Of a DNA stretch of 64,000 nt, positions 15,714 to 24,960 are shown one piece after another. Each line of letters starts with the position of its first letter. The stretch's first letter is position 1. The stretch spans positions 1-64,000 of the forward strand of contig NZ_BOQN01000014.1 in the NCBI RefSeq assembly GCF_018332695.1, in the 5' to 3' direction. The stretch comes from Paractinoplanes toevensis. Its GTDB lineage: Bacteria > Actinomycetota > Actinomycetes > Mycobacteriales > Micromonosporaceae. A program made the translations under genes and the position numbers. Below the pieces are notes generated by a model. The model was not told the DNA's origin. It saw only the letters and a list, made by a program, of their open reading frames with translations, and ran no database searches.

Positions 15714-16511
15714 ATGAACGCTGCGGCGGAGATCGGTGTGATCGGCGGGTCGGGACTGTACGCACTCCTGGAGGACGCCGAGGAGTTCGAGGTGTCCACG
15801 CCCTACGGTCCACCCTCCGACCCCATCACGGTGGCGCAGGTGGGGGACCGAAGGGTCGCGTTTCTGCCGCGCCACGGGCGCGATCACCGGTTCCCGCCGC
15901 ACAAAATCCCCTACCGGGCGAATCTGTGGGCTCTTCGCGCGCTAGGAGTACGCCAGATCGTCGCCCCGTGCGCCGTCGGTGGGCTGCGGCCGGAGCTCGG
16001 GCCGGGCACGTTCGTGGTGCCGGACCAGCTGATCGACCGGACCAGTGGGCGGGTGCAGACGTTCTACGACGAGGGCGCGGTGCACGTCTCCTTCGCCGAC
16101 CCGTACTGCCCGGCCGGGCGGGCCGTGCTGCTCGCGGCGGCTCGGGAGGTCGAGCCGGTGGACGGGGGCGCGATGGTCGTGGTCGAGGGGCCACGGTTCT
16201 CGACCCGGGCCGAGTCGCGGTGGTTCACCGCGATCGGCGGGGCGGTCGTCAACATGACCGGGCACCCGGAGGCGGTGCTGGCCCGCGAGCTGGCCCTCTG
16301 CTACACCACGATCGCGCTGGTCACCGACCTGGACGCGGGGGTCGAGGGCGATCACGGGGTGACCCAGGAGGAGGTGTTCTCGGTGTTCGCGGAGAACACC
16401 GAGCGTCTCCGGGGCGTACTCCTGGAGGCCGTGACCAAACTTCCGGCCGCGCGGGAATGCCCGTGCGGGAGTGCCCTCGACGGCATCAAGCTTCCGTTCG
16501 CCCTGCCGTAA
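15714..16511 (+). CDS. mtnP: S-methyl-5'-thioadenosine phosphorylase
   Basis: This 265-residue purine nucleoside phosphorylase (family 2) cleaves methylthioadenosine to adenine and methylthioribose-1-phosphate in methionine salvage. The phosphate-binding start IGVIGGSGLYALLED, the LPRHGRDHRFPPHKIPYRAN motif, and ISGVRQIVAPCAVGGLRPEL-like and VVEGPRFSTRAESRWFT segments are all present. The MTGHPEAVLARELALCY stretch marks the active-site Met/Glu region. The C-terminal cysteine pair resembles actinobacterial members. Some homologues use inosine derivatives, so exact substrate preference is not certain. Confidence 0.92.
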   Translation: MNAAAEIGVIGGSGLYALLEDAEEFEVSTPYGPPSDPITVAQVGDRRVAFLPRHGRDHRFPPHKIPYRANLWALRALGVRQIVAPCAVGGLRPELGPGTFVVPDQLIDRTSGRVQTFYDEGAVHVSFADPYCPAGRAVLLAAAREVEPVDGGAMVVVEGPRFSTRAESRWFTAIGGAVVNMTGHPEAVLARELALCYTTIALVTDLDAGVEGDHGVTQEEVFSVFAENTERLRGVLLEAVTKLPAARECPCGSALDGIKLPFALP

Positions 16512-16556
16512 GGAGCAGTCACTCGGCTCGACACCGTCCATTGAGAAGGTGCAGCC

Positions 16557-17864
16557 GTGCTCAATGATCGCGCCTCGGCGCGCGCCGTCGGATTCGCCGG
16601 GTCCGCCCTGATCGCCGCGGGGGGATTCGGTGCGGGGGCCCTCCCGATCGGCTTCGTCGGCCGTCATGCGCGGCTCGGTCTGGTCGGTGTCTACACCGGA
16701 CTTCTGCTGCTCCTGCTCGCCTGGTGGTGGTACGGCCGGGTGGCCCGGGAGGAGTCGCACTGGCGCACCCTGGCGCTGTGGTCGGCACCGCTGCTGCTCG
16801 CCCCGCCGATGTTCAGCCGGGACGTCTACAGCTACCTCGCGCAGGGGCTGATGATCGATTCGGGGATGGACGTCTACCGGCACGGCCCGGCGCTGCTCGG
16901 TGGCGTGGTCGCCGACCAGGTGCCGGCGATCTGGCAGCACACGCCGAGCCCGTACGGTCCGGTCTTCCTGCTCGTCGCGCGGGCGGTGGCCGGCCTGCTC
17001 GACGCCCACCTGCTGCTCGGGATTGTGGCGTTGCGCCTGTTCGCGATCGCCGGCCTGGTCATGCTGGCGGTCTCGGTGCGGGTGCTGGCGGGCGAGGCGG
17101 GGGTGAGTCCGTCCAGCGCGACCTGGCTGGCCGTACTCAATCCTCTGGTTCTGATTCATCTGATCGCCGGCGCCCATAACGATGCCCTGATGGTGGGCCT
17201 GCTGGCGGCCGGCCTGGCGGCCGCGGTCCGGCACCGGCCGATCGTGGGCACCCTGCTGGTGGTGTCGGCCGGCCTGGTCAAGTGGCCGGCCCTGCTCGGT
17301 CTGGGGGCGGTGGCGGCGATCTGGGCGACGCGGTGGGCGTGGGCGAAGGTGGCCGCGACCGCCGTCGCCGCGACGGTGGCGATCACCGCGGTGGCCGGGA
17401 CGGGGTACGGCTGGATCAGCGCCCTCGCCACCCCGATCACCACCGAGAACTGGTCGCTGACCGGGCTGCTGGGCCGGTGGTCGGCCGGCACCCCGATCGC
17501 CGAGGTGTGGCGCTGGGCGGGCCCGCTGGCCATGGTGATCGTGGCGGGGGCGGTGTGGAACTATCGCACCCGGCTCGGCCCGGTCTACTGCCTCGGCATC
17601 GTGCTGACGGCGGTGGTGGTGTTCGGCCCGGCGATCCGGCCCTGGTACGTGGTGTGGGGCCTGGTCCCGCTGGCGGCGGCCGTCGCCGATCAGCGGGTGC
17701 GCCGGATTCTGGCCGGTTTCTGCGCGGCGCTGGTGCTGGTGGTGCTGCCGGACGGGTTCGCCGCGGACGCCGACCGGGTGTCGCTGGCCGTGCTGGGGGC
17801 GCTGATCGGGATAGTCGCGTTCTTCGTGGTGACGCTCCCGCAGACGGTGAAGGCGATCCGATGA
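16557..17864 (+). CDS. MptB-like GT-C alpha-1,6-mannosyltransferase
   Basis: The 435-residue polytopic protein has about 12 hydrophobic segments. An early loop FSRDVYSYLAQGLMI carries the acidic motif of GT-C enzymes, and PSPYGPVFLLVARAVAGLLD follows, as in polyprenol-phosphomannose-dependent mannosyltransferases of the MptA/MptB group. These extend lipomannan chains on the outer face of the membrane in mycobacteria and corynebacteria. The GTG at 16557 was chosen. Its TGA overlaps the ATG of the next glycosyltransferase gene (ATGA), so the two are coupled. Confidence 0.85.
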   Translation: MLNDRASARAVGFAGSALIAAGGFGAGALPIGFVGRHARLGLVGVYTGLLLLLLAWWWYGRVAREESHWRTLALWSAPLLLAPPMFSRDVYSYLAQGLMIDSGMDVYRHGPALLGGVVADQVPAIWQHTPSPYGPVFLLVARAVAGLLDAHLLLGIVALRLFAIAGLVMLAVSVRVLAGEAGVSPSSATWLAVLNPLVLIHLIAGAHNDALMVGLLAAGLAAAVRHRPIVGTLLVVSAGLVKWPALLGLGAVAAIWATRWAWAKVAATAVAATVAITAVAGTGYGWISALATPITTENWSLTGLLGRWSAGTPIAEVWRWAGPLAMVIVAGAVWNYRTRLGPVYCLGIVLTAVVVFGPAIRPWYVVWGLVPLAAAVADQRVRRILAGFCAALVLVVLPDGFAADADRVSLAVLGALIGIVAFFVVTLPQTVKAIR

Positions 17865-19027
17865 GGATCGCCCGCATCGTGCTGGTGATCGTCGCGGCGG
17901 CCGCGGTGGCGCTCTTCCTGGCCACCGTCCCGACCTTCCGGCACTTCTTCGACCTGGGTGTCTACCGCGGCGCAGTCCGCTACTGGCTGTTCGACGGCGG
18001 TGACCTCTACCGGTACCGCTACCAGGGCACCGAGTACGGCTTCACCTATCCGCCGTTCGCGGCGCTGACCATGAGCCCGCTGGCGATCACGTCCTGGCCG
18101 GTCGCGGTGGCAGCGAGCCTGGTGCTGAACTCGGCCGCGGTGATCCTGCTGCTGCGCTGGTACTTCGTCCCGATTTTGCGCCGCTACCGGGCGCCGGTCT
18201 GGACCGGTTGCGCGCTGATGTTCCTGGGCTTCCTGCTGTTCGAGCCGTCCCGGGACACGTTCAGTTACGGCCAGGTCAATCTGCTGCTCCTGGTGCTGGT
18301 CTGCGGCGACCTGCGGAACAAGCGGTTCGCCGGCGTCGGCATCGGCCTGGCCGCCGCGATCAAACTGACCCCCGCGGTCTTCATCGGATACCTGATCCTG
18401 GCTCGGCGTTACCGGGAGGCGGCCACCGCGACGGTCACCGCGGCCGGCGCGACGGTCCTGGCCCTGCTGGCGGCGCCGGACGCCTCCCGCGAGTTCTGGA
18501 CCGACGCGGTCTGGGACACCAGCCGGGTCGGCCGGCTCTACCACGTCTCCAACCAGTCGCTGCGCGGCGTGCTGGCCCGCCTGGACGCGCCGGCGACGTG
18601 GTGGCTGGTGGCCGTGGTGCTGGTACTGGCGTACTGGTCCTGGTGGGTGCGCACCCGCCGGCCCGACGCGGCCACCGGCTTCGCGGTGACCGGCGTGATC
18701 GCCGTCCTGATCAGCCCGATCAGCTGGGTGCATCACCTGGTGTGGCTGATCCCCGGCCTGTTCCGGCTGATCGACCGCGCGCTGTCGGCGCCGCCCCGGG
18801 AACGACGGTGGCGGCTGGCCGTCCTGTTCGCCGGTTTCGTCGTGATGAGCAGCAGCATCGTCTGGCTCTGGTGGGCCCATCCGCACGGCTGGGCGGCCTT
18901 CCCCGGCAGCAACACCTACGTCTGGCTGAGCATCGCGGTTCTGATCGCGCTGACCGCGAAACCCGCGGTCATCTCGCGCGAGGCGGATGGTCGCTCCGCA
19001 TTCGAGGAGTACGCGCGGGAGCGTTGA
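17861..19027 (+). CDS. GT87-family (DUF2029) mannosyltransferase-like protein
   Basis: The 388-residue polytopic protein shows the GT87 pattern: FFDLGVYRGAVRYWLFDGGD in the first loop, YGFTYPPFAALTMSPL after it, and SPISWVHHLVWLIPGL late in the protein. Relatives include PimE and related alpha-mannosyltransferases that use polyprenyl-phosphate mannose. It is translationally coupled to the MptB-like gene, suggesting the two build the same lipoglycan or mannan. The donor and product are inferred from family only. Confidence 0.87.
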   Translation: MRIARIVLVIVAAAAVALFLATVPTFRHFFDLGVYRGAVRYWLFDGGDLYRYRYQGTEYGFTYPPFAALTMSPLAITSWPVAVAASLVLNSAAVILLLRWYFVPILRRYRAPVWTGCALMFLGFLLFEPSRDTFSYGQVNLLLLVLVCGDLRNKRFAGVGIGLAAAIKLTPAVFIGYLILARRYREAATATVTAAGATVLALLAAPDASREFWTDAVWDTSRVGRLYHVSNQSLRGVLARLDAPATWWLVAVVLVLAYWSWWVRTRRPDAATGFAVTGVIAVLISPISWVHHLVWLIPGLFRLIDRALSAPPRERRWRLAVLFAGFVVMSSSIVWLWWAHPHGWAAFPGSNTYVWLSIAVLIALTAKPAVISREADGRSAFEEYARER

Positions 19028-19082
19028 CAACCGCAGGAGACCCCGTCCCGAGGCACCGGGTGCAAAGCGCCCGTCCCGTAGG

Positions 19083-21101
19083 TCAGGCCCGCCGGCCGAG
19101 GAGCGGCAGGGTGAAGGTCATTCGCGAGCCGCCGCGGTCATTTCCGGCCACGCTGATGGTGCCGCCGTGCCGTTCCACGATTCGTTTGCAGATGGCCAGG
19201 CCCAGGCCGGTGCCGGCGTAGCCCTGGCCGGTGTGGGCGCGGTGGAAGTTCTGGAAGATCGCGTCGTGCTGGCCGGCCGGGATGCCGATGCCGTTGTCGT
19301 CCACCGCTACCCGGACGAAGCCGTCGCCGGTCGGCTCGCAGGACACCGCGATGCGCGGCACCACTCCGGGCGCGGTGTACTTGATCGCGTTGCCGATCAG
19401 GTTTTCCAGCAGTTGCCGGGTGAGCACCGGGTCGGCGTCGACGACGGCCAGGTCGTCGATGTCGAAGCGGGGCATCGGCGCGGACATGCCGGCCGCGTTG
19501 TCGAGCCGCCCGGTGGCGATGTCCCGGACGATTTCGTCGAGGTCCACCGCGGTCGGCGACAGGCTCGCGTCCCGGGCCGTGGTGTAGGCCAGCAGCCCGT
19601 TGATCAGGCTGCGCATCCGGGTGGCGGCCCGCTGGATCCGGGCCACGCTGTCGCCCTGCGCCCCGCCCAGGTCATCGGCGAGCGCCTCGGACCAGCCCTC
19701 GATCGTGGTGAGCGGGTTGAGCAGGTCGTGCGCCACCACCCCGGCGAACGAGGTGAGCTCGTCGCGGTGCCGGCGGTCGGCGGTGACGTCGTGGAAGACG
19801 ATCACGGCCTGCCGGCGGCCGTCCGCCGAGGCGGCCACCTCGGAGCCGGTGACCTGGACGATCCGGCCGTCGGGCACGGCCGCGTTGCGGATGAGCAGAT
19901 CCATCGGCTCCCGGTAGCGGCCCGTGAAGATCTGCCGGTAGACGTAGTCGTCCTCGGCGAGGGGGGTGCCGTCGGGGTGGAACAGGCCGTAGAACCGGTT
20001 CTCCCGCATCATGTCGTCGTCGCTGGTCACGCCGAGCAGCCGGGTGGCGGCCGGGTTGCGGACCCGCAGCCGGCCGTCCTCGTCGACGACGCCGAGGCCC
20101 TCGGCCATCGAGTCGATGATCGTGGTCATCGTCCGGGCCTGTTCGACGGCCGCCCGCTCGGACTCGCGCAACTGCTCGACCAGCGCCTCCCGCTCGTCCC
20201 GGCTGAGCGCCAGGGCCAGGCCGACCACCGCGACCATGCCGACGAACAGCTGGGCCACGAGGGCGCGCATCGGGTTGGCCGCGATCTCGGCGAACGGGCC
20301 GGTGCCGTGCAGCGTGAACAGGATGGCGAGGGCGCCGAAGGCCACGTCGTGCAGGACCACGAAGGTGGTGCGCATCCGCAGGCCGGCCCAGATGGTCAGG
20401 GAGATCGCGACGAAGGCCAGCGGCAGGCCGTTGGCCAGGCCGAAGATCATCCCGTAGACGAGGAGGGACACGGCCACCAGGGTGATGTACTCGATCCGCC
20501 GGGCCGGGCCGAGCGCCGACCAGATGCCGGGCCCGGTGCGCGACCGCCGCGATTGCCAGATCCAGGCGATCCGCCGGGCTCCGATGCCGATGAGCAGCAC
20601 ACTGACCGTGTTGCGGGCCAGCCAGACGAGGGTTGACTCGTACGAGAAGTGTCCGTTGATCAGCCACATGCCGAGGGTGCCGAGGCCCGCGCCGGCGACC
20701 GTGCTGGCCGCCGCGGCCGCGATGAACCGCCACAGTTCGGACAACCGGGTCATCGTCCGCCCGCAGGGCGTCCACAAGTCGGGCAGCCATTGGTCGAAGA
20801 GCCGGGCGAAGACGACACCCTGCACCAGGTTGGCGACCACGAACACCACCGCGGCCCGGGCGCTCGCTCCGGTGGCCAGGTTGACCGCCATGGTGACGAC
20901 GGCCAGCGCGGCCCCGTCCACCCAGCGCCACGGCGACCGCCGCTGGGTGGTGAACCACACCGCCAGGATGCCGGCCGCCGGCCAGATCATGCTGAGGTTC
21001 GTGGCGTCCATGACCGTGAGCCGCCCGGCGTACGTGGCGACCAGGTACAGCACGGTGAAGCCGAGCGTGCGCCGCAGCGACCGGTTCAACGTGTCGGACA
21101 T
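19083..21101 (-). CDS. MASE1-PAS-histidine kinase
   Basis: In this 672-residue sensor kinase the first 300 residues form a MASE1 membrane sensor of about eight to ten segments (TYAGRLTVMDATNLSMIWPA near the start). A PAS domain at about 330-440 has IIDSMAEGLGVVDEDGRLRV and RNPAATRLLG. The H-box FAGVVAHDLLNPLTTIEGWS is near residue 450. The HATPase domain has LLENLIGNAIKYT, VDDNGIGIPAG and GTGLGLAICKRIVERHGG. It would autophosphorylate and pass phosphate to the receiver proteins encoded next to it. An alternative start eight codons upstream exists. Confidence 0.92.
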   Translation of the reverse strand: MSDTLNRSLRRTLGFTVLYLVATYAGRLTVMDATNLSMIWPAAGILAVWFTTQRRSPWRWVDGAALAVVTMAVNLATGASARAAVVFVVANLVQGVVFARLFDQWLPDLWTPCGRTMTRLSELWRFIAAAAASTVAGAGLGTLGMWLINGHFSYESTLVWLARNTVSVLLIGIGARRIAWIWQSRRSRTGPGIWSALGPARRIEYITLVAVSLLVYGMIFGLANGLPLAFVAISLTIWAGLRMRTTFVVLHDVAFGALAILFTLHGTGPFAEIAANPMRALVAQLFVGMVAVVGLALALSRDEREALVEQLRESERAAVEQARTMTTIIDSMAEGLGVVDEDGRLRVRNPAATRLLGVTSDDDMMRENRFYGLFHPDGTPLAEDDYVYRQIFTGRYREPMDLLIRNAAVPDGRIVQVTGSEVAASADGRRQAVIVFHDVTADRRHRDELTSFAGVVAHDLLNPLTTIEGWSEALADDLGGAQGDSVARIQRAATRMRSLINGLLAYTTARDASLSPTAVDLDEIVRDIATGRLDNAAGMSAPMPRFDIDDLAVVDADPVLTRQLLENLIGNAIKYTAPGVVPRIAVSCEPTGDGFVRVAVDDNGIGIPAGQHDAIFQNFHRAHTGQGYAGTGLGLAICKRIVERHGGTISVAGNDRGGSRMTFTLPLLGRRA

Positions 21102-21139
21102 GCCATGCCCTTCGGCAGCCCGCACCGGCGACCTTAATG

Positions 21140-21589
21140 TCAGTGTTGGGCGGTGGCCAGGAGCAGCCAGTTGACTCGGCGCAGCATCTCCACCTGGCTG
21201 AACGGCTTCGGCAGGTAGTCGTCGGCGCCGATGGCGAAGCCCCGGTCGATGTCGGCCGGCCGGTTGTTGCCGCTGATCATCAACACCGGGATCTGCGCGG
21301 TCTCCGGCCGGGCGTGCAGCTCGTAGCAGACGCTGAGGCCGTCCATCTGCGGCATGCTCACGTCCAGGACGATCAGGCGCGGGCGGCTCTCCACCGCCAG
21401 GTTCAGCGCGGACTGCCCGTTGTCGGCACTCAGCGTCCGGAAGCCGGCCACCTGGAGTTTGAAGGCGATGACGTCACGGATGTCGTCATCGTCGTCGGCG
21501 ATCAGGATCGTGGAGCTGATCGGCGCCGAGATCGGCGGCGAGGTGAGCGCCTGGATGAACTCGTCGGGGCGCGGCTCGGTGATGATCAT
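21140..21589 (-). CDS. Single-domain response regulator
   Basis: The 149-residue protein consists of a receiver domain after an N-terminal extension of about 25 residues. The acidic pocket is ILIADDDDDIR, the phosphoacceptor Asp is in RLIVLDVSMPQMDGLSV, and later motifs are PVLMISG and the conserved Lys of DYLPKPFSQ. There is no output domain, so it works by protein contacts or phosphorelay. It lies between the MASE1 kinase and a second receiver gene on the same strand. Confidence 0.92.
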   Translation of the reverse strand: MIITEPRPDEFIQALTSPPISAPISSTILIADDDDDIRDVIAFKLQVAGFRTLSADNGQSALNLAVESRPRLIVLDVSMPQMDGLSVCYELHARPETAQIPVLMISGNNRPADIDRGFAIGADDYLPKPFSQVEMLRRVNWLLLATAQH

Positions 21590-21602
21590 CTGGGTGAACC
21601 TC

Positions 21603-21992
21603 CTAGCGGATGGACGGGTGCCGGTTGGTGATGAGGTCTTGCAGTTCGGCGACCAGCAGCCGCGGGGAGAGCGGCTTCGGCAGGTAGCGGTCCGCGCCGG
21701 CGCCGAGCCCGGCGTCGACGTCGTAGGCGTGCGTGTTCGACGAGATCATCAAGATCGCGGTGTCCCGGTTGGCCGGGTTGCGGCGGGCGAGCTGGCAGAG
21801 CTCGATGCCGTTGAGCGCCGGCATCCGGACGTCGGTGATCAGGCCGACCGGCTTGGCCACGGTGAGAATCCGGGCCGCCGTGTTGCCGTCCTTCGCCGCG
21901 ACCGTCCGGTAACCCGCGGACTCCAGGGTGAAGGCGAGCATGTCGCGGACGTCGGTGTCGTCCTCGGCTATCAGGATCAGGTTCTGGTTCAT
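21603..21992 (-). CDS. Single-domain response regulator
   Basis: This 129-residue receiver domain has LILIAEDDTDVRDMLAFTLE, the phosphoacceptor Asp in GLITDVRMPALNGIEL, the switch region AILMISSN and the Lys in DRYLPKPLSP. It closely resembles the adjacent receiver protein, probably by duplication. It ends 13 bases before the next receiver start, and the three genes (two receivers and the MASE1 kinase) form one unit. The LLM oxidoreductase gene is divergent. Confidence 0.92.
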   Translation of the reverse strand: MNQNLILIAEDDTDVRDMLAFTLESAGYRTVAAKDGNTAARILTVAKPVGLITDVRMPALNGIELCQLARRNPANRDTAILMISSNTHAYDVDAGLGAGADRYLPKPLSPRLLVAELQDLITNRHPSIR

Positions 21993-22148
21993 GCGGCGCT
22001 CCCTCTGCGACCGGCTTCCGGCTCTGCGACCGGCCTGATCGTCCGCGGCGGGGTGACCCTGAACGAGATTCCGGTTGCATCCCGGGAGCGGCGTCTGCCG
22101 ATGGCAGAAGAACTGGGCACAACCGAGCGCATCGGTGAGGATCGAGCG

Positions 22149-22994
22149 ATGGTGACCTTCTCGCTGCAGGCGCAGCCGACCGACGCCGCCGGGTGGCTCG
22201 ACATCGCCCGCCGGGCCGAGCAGATCGGATTCGACTCGCTCTACGTCGCGGACCATCCGGGTTCCTGCGCGGCACCGTTCGTGGCGCTGGCCGCGGCGGC
22301 CGCGGTCACCACCCGGCTGCGCCTGGGGTCATACGTGTCGAACGCGGGCGTCCGCGAACCGATCCTGCTCGCCACCGATGTGGCCACCCTCGACGTGGTG
22401 TCCGGCGGCCGAGCCGTTCTCGGCCTCGGCGCCGGGCACACTCCGGCCGAGTGGGCGGCGGTCGGCAAGGTCCGGCCCGGCGTGCGTGGCCGGGTCGACC
22501 ACTGCATCGAGGTCGCCGAGCGGACCAGGGCGATCCTGGCCGGCGACGGTCTGGACAAACCGCGCCCGGTCCAGGAGCCGGTGCCGTTGCTGATCGGCGG
22601 CGGCAACAGCCGGCTGCTGCGCTGGGCGGCCGGGCACGCCGACCTGATCGGCCTGTCCGGCTTGGGCCGCACCCTCGAGGACGGGCACAGCCACGAGACC
22701 CGCTGGTCCGCCGGTCAGGTCGACGCGCAGGTGGAGTTGTGCGGCGACACGCCGACCGAGGCGCTGGTGCAGCGCTTCGAGATCACCGACGACGCCGGTC
22801 GGACGTATGCCGAGTGGGCGAAGGAGTGGGGCGAGGACGAGGCCGACCTGGTGGCGGCGCCCTACGCCTTCGCCGGCACCCGGGACGAGATCGTCGCGCA
22901 GCTGCGGGAGATCGAGCGACGGTGGGGAATCACCCGATACGCCGTCCGGCTCCCGGTGATCGACGCGATCCCCGCGATCCTGGCCGCTTACTGA
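22149..22994 (+). CDS. LLM-class F420-dependent oxidoreductase
   Basis: This 281-residue TIM-barrel protein of the luciferase-like monooxygenase superfamily has AAGWLDIARRAEQIGFDSLY and VADHPGSCAAPFVALAAAAA, typical of actinobacterial F420-dependent subfamilies. It also has VGKVRPGVRGRVDHCIEVAE and PVPLLIGGGNSRLLRWAAGH. It likely uses F420 or FMN on an unknown substrate. GAGG lies 9 bases before ATG 22149; a longer start at 22101 is possible. It overlaps the convergent GntR gene by seven bases. Confidence 0.9.
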   Translation: MVTFSLQAQPTDAAGWLDIARRAEQIGFDSLYVADHPGSCAAPFVALAAAAAVTTRLRLGSYVSNAGVREPILLATDVATLDVVSGGRAVLGLGAGHTPAEWAAVGKVRPGVRGRVDHCIEVAERTRAILAGDGLDKPRPVQEPVPLLIGGGNSRLLRWAAGHADLIGLSGLGRTLEDGHSHETRWSAGQVDAQVELCGDTPTEALVQRFEITDDAGRTYAEWAKEWGEDEADLVAAPYAFAGTRDEIVAQLREIERRWGITRYAVRLPVIDAIPAILAAY

Positions 22995-23641
22995 TCCTCG
23001 AAGAGCTCCCGCTCCACCCGGTCCCGGTAGTCGACGTAGATCTGCCGGTACCGAGCCAGGGCGGCCCGCGTGTCGCCGCCCTCGAGCAGCGCGATGATCT
23101 CGTCGTGCCCCTGGATCCACACGTTCCACAGGCCGCTCTCGGCGGTCATCGCGAGAATCCGCATGGTGCGGGCGACCACAAGATCCACCATGGACTGCAG
23201 CTCGCGGTTGCCGCTGGCCAGGATCACGATCGAGCTGAAGTCGGCGCCGGCCGCGCCGGCCGCGAGCACGTTGCCCAGCCGCAGGGCCTCGGTGAACTCC
23301 TTCTGTCGCCGGCGCATCAGGTCGAGGTGGGTGTCGGTGAGGTTGTCGACCCCCCACTCGAAACCGGCGCAGGCGAGCACGCTCATCACGTCGATCAGCT
23401 CGAGTGCGTTCTTCTGGGTCACCTGGGTGACGTGCCGGGTGCGGTTGGGGGCGATGTCGATGAGGCCTTCGACCGAGAGCTGGGCGATGGCCTCGCGAAT
23501 GGGCGTGATGCTGACACCGAGCCGGGACGCCAGCTCGGCATCTTTGATCAACGTGCCGGGTGGCAGCTCGCCGGTGACTATCTCGTTGCGTAGCTGCCGG
23601 ACCACGGCTGCGGTGCGGGTCGGTGGGACCGCGTAAGACAT
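22988..23641 (-). CDS. GntR/FCD-family transcriptional regulator
   Basis: The 217-residue protein has an N-terminal winged helix (LRNEIVTGELPPGTLIKDAE, then RLGVSITPIREAIAQLSVEG) and a C-terminal all-helical FCD ligand domain. Conserved acidic/His positions are around DLVVARTMRILAM and HDEIIALLEGGDTRAALARY. Such regulators respond to carboxylates or sugars. The gene is convergent with the LLM oxidoreductase and divergent from the beta-propeller gene. Confidence 0.9.
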   Translation of the reverse strand: MSYAVPPTRTAAVVRQLRNEIVTGELPPGTLIKDAELASRLGVSITPIREAIAQLSVEGLIDIAPNRTRHVTQVTQKNALELIDVMSVLACAGFEWGVDNLTDTHLDLMRRRQKEFTEALRLGNVLAAGAAGADFSSIVILASGNRELQSMVDLVVARTMRILAMTAESGLWNVWIQGHDEIIALLEGGDTRAALARYRQIYVDYRDRVERELFEDQ

Positions 23642-23703
23642 ATGGGCAGAGTACTCACGGTGACCAGATGCCGACGCGAGTACTCGCCGGGCATGCTGAA
23701 CCC

Positions 23704-24960
23704 ATGGTGGCCGGCGTACCCCTCATCGATCTCGATCGTCCGTCGCCGGCGCCGGACCCCGCCTCGGCGCGGGCGCGGGTGCGCCCGGCGCTACTTCTGG
23801 TGGCGCTCGTCGCGGTGCTGCTCGCGCTGGGCGGCGCCGCGCCGGCCCGGCGCGGGTTGACGCCCGTGCTGTCGGTGGACGAGCCGGTCACCTCGGCCGA
23901 GCTGGGTGCCGGGTCACTCTTCCTGGCCACCCCCAAAGAGGTACGCCGGTACGCGCTGCCCGCCGGGACCCGGGACTGGACCACCCCCTCCGAGCTCAGC
24001 GTGCAGAACCTGTGGGTGGACGAGGTGGCCGGGGTGGTGCTGGTCCTGGCGGCCGGGGACGGTGACTCGCTGACCGCGCTGGACGCCCGCTCCGGCCGGG
24101 AGCTCTGGACCCGGCCGGCCGGTGACACTCTGGTGATCTCCCTGTCCCGCGGGGGACTTCTCACCCAGACCGGGTTCGGCGAGGTGGCCCGGCTGACCCT
24201 GAACGACTCGCGGACCGGCCAGGAACGCTGGAGCCGCGAGGTCGACCCGGCCGGTTTCCTCGGCCCCGACGACATGTACGAGGGCCGCTCGTCGATGATC
24301 GTGGCGGTCGGTGCCACCGGCTCGGTGGTGGTGCTGTCCTACACCGACGGGTCGGTGCTCGCCGACGGCGTCCTCGACCTGAACCTGCAGACCACTACCG
24401 ACCGCTCGGTGCCGGCCAACTTCACGTCGGTGAGCGTGGTCGGCGACCGGCTCTACCTGTCCCGGCGGGTGCTCGGGCGGGCCTCGCTGGCCGCGTACTC
24501 GGTGCGGCCGCTGGCCGAGCTGTGGCGGGCCGAGGGCGGCCCGACCGGCACGGTCACCGACTGCGGGCCGGTGCTGTGCGTCGCCGACACCCGCTGGGTG
24601 ACCGGGGTCGACCCGGCCGGCGGCGCGGTGCGCTGGGAGCAGACGGCCTGGGGCGTCGCCTACCGGTACGACGGGCACCGGCTGTTCGCGTACGACAACC
24701 AGGAGGACGCCCGGGCCGCCCTGCTGGACGCCGCCAGCGGCCGGGTACTGCGCCCGCTCGGGCAGAGCCGGCAGCTGGGCGACCTGATCCTGCGCACCGA
24801 CGGCAGTCGCACCTTCGTGACCGTGCCCGACCCGGCCACCGGTGACCTGCGGACGGTCGGTTCGATGGTCGACGCGGCCTGGTTCCGCTGCCAGGCCGGC
24901 GGCGACTACCTGGTCTGCCCGACGCTGCGCGGCGACACCGCGGTCTGGCAGGTCAACTAG
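23704..24960 (+). CDS. PQQ-like beta-propeller protein, membrane-anchored
   Basis: The 418-residue protein has an N-terminal membrane segment (about 27-48, LLLVALVAVLLALGGAAPAR) and an extracytoplasmic region with WD/PQQ-like repeat motifs. These include LTALDARSGRELWTRPAG, LTLNDSRTGQERWSREV and VDPAGGAVRWEQ. Each blade has the G.(E/A).W turn of outer-membrane BamB/PQQ-type propellers. It probably scaffolds proteins or ligands at the cell surface; no catalytic residues are evident. The ATG at 23704 was chosen; 23668 is an alternative. Its 3' end overlaps the pilO stop by eight bases. Confidence 0.85.
   Translation: MVAGVPLIDLDRPSPAPDPASARARVRPALLLVALVAVLLALGGAAPARRGLTPVLSVDEPVTSAELGAGSLFLATPKEVRRYALPAGTRDWTTPSELSVQNLWVDEVAGVVLVLAAGDGDSLTALDARSGRELWTRPAGDTLVISLSRGGLLTQTGFGEVARLTLNDSRTGQERWSREVDPAGFLGPDDMYEGRSSMIVAVGATGSVVVLSYTDGSVLADGVLDLNLQTTTDRSVPANFTSVSVVGDRLYLSRRVLGRASLAAYSVRPLAELWRAEGGPTGTVTDCGPVLCVADTRWVTGVDPAGGAVRWEQTAWGVAYRYDGHRLFAYDNQEDARAALLDAASGRVLRPLGQSRQLGDLILRTDGSRTFVTVPDPATGDLRTVGSMVDAAWFRCQAGGDYLVCPTLRGDTAVWQVN

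Noticed and set aside
19387..20636. Long plus-strand open frame opposite the MASE1 kinase
   Set aside because: The minus strand encodes clear kinase domains; the plus frame is a codon-bias shadow rich in Arg, Gly and Pro.
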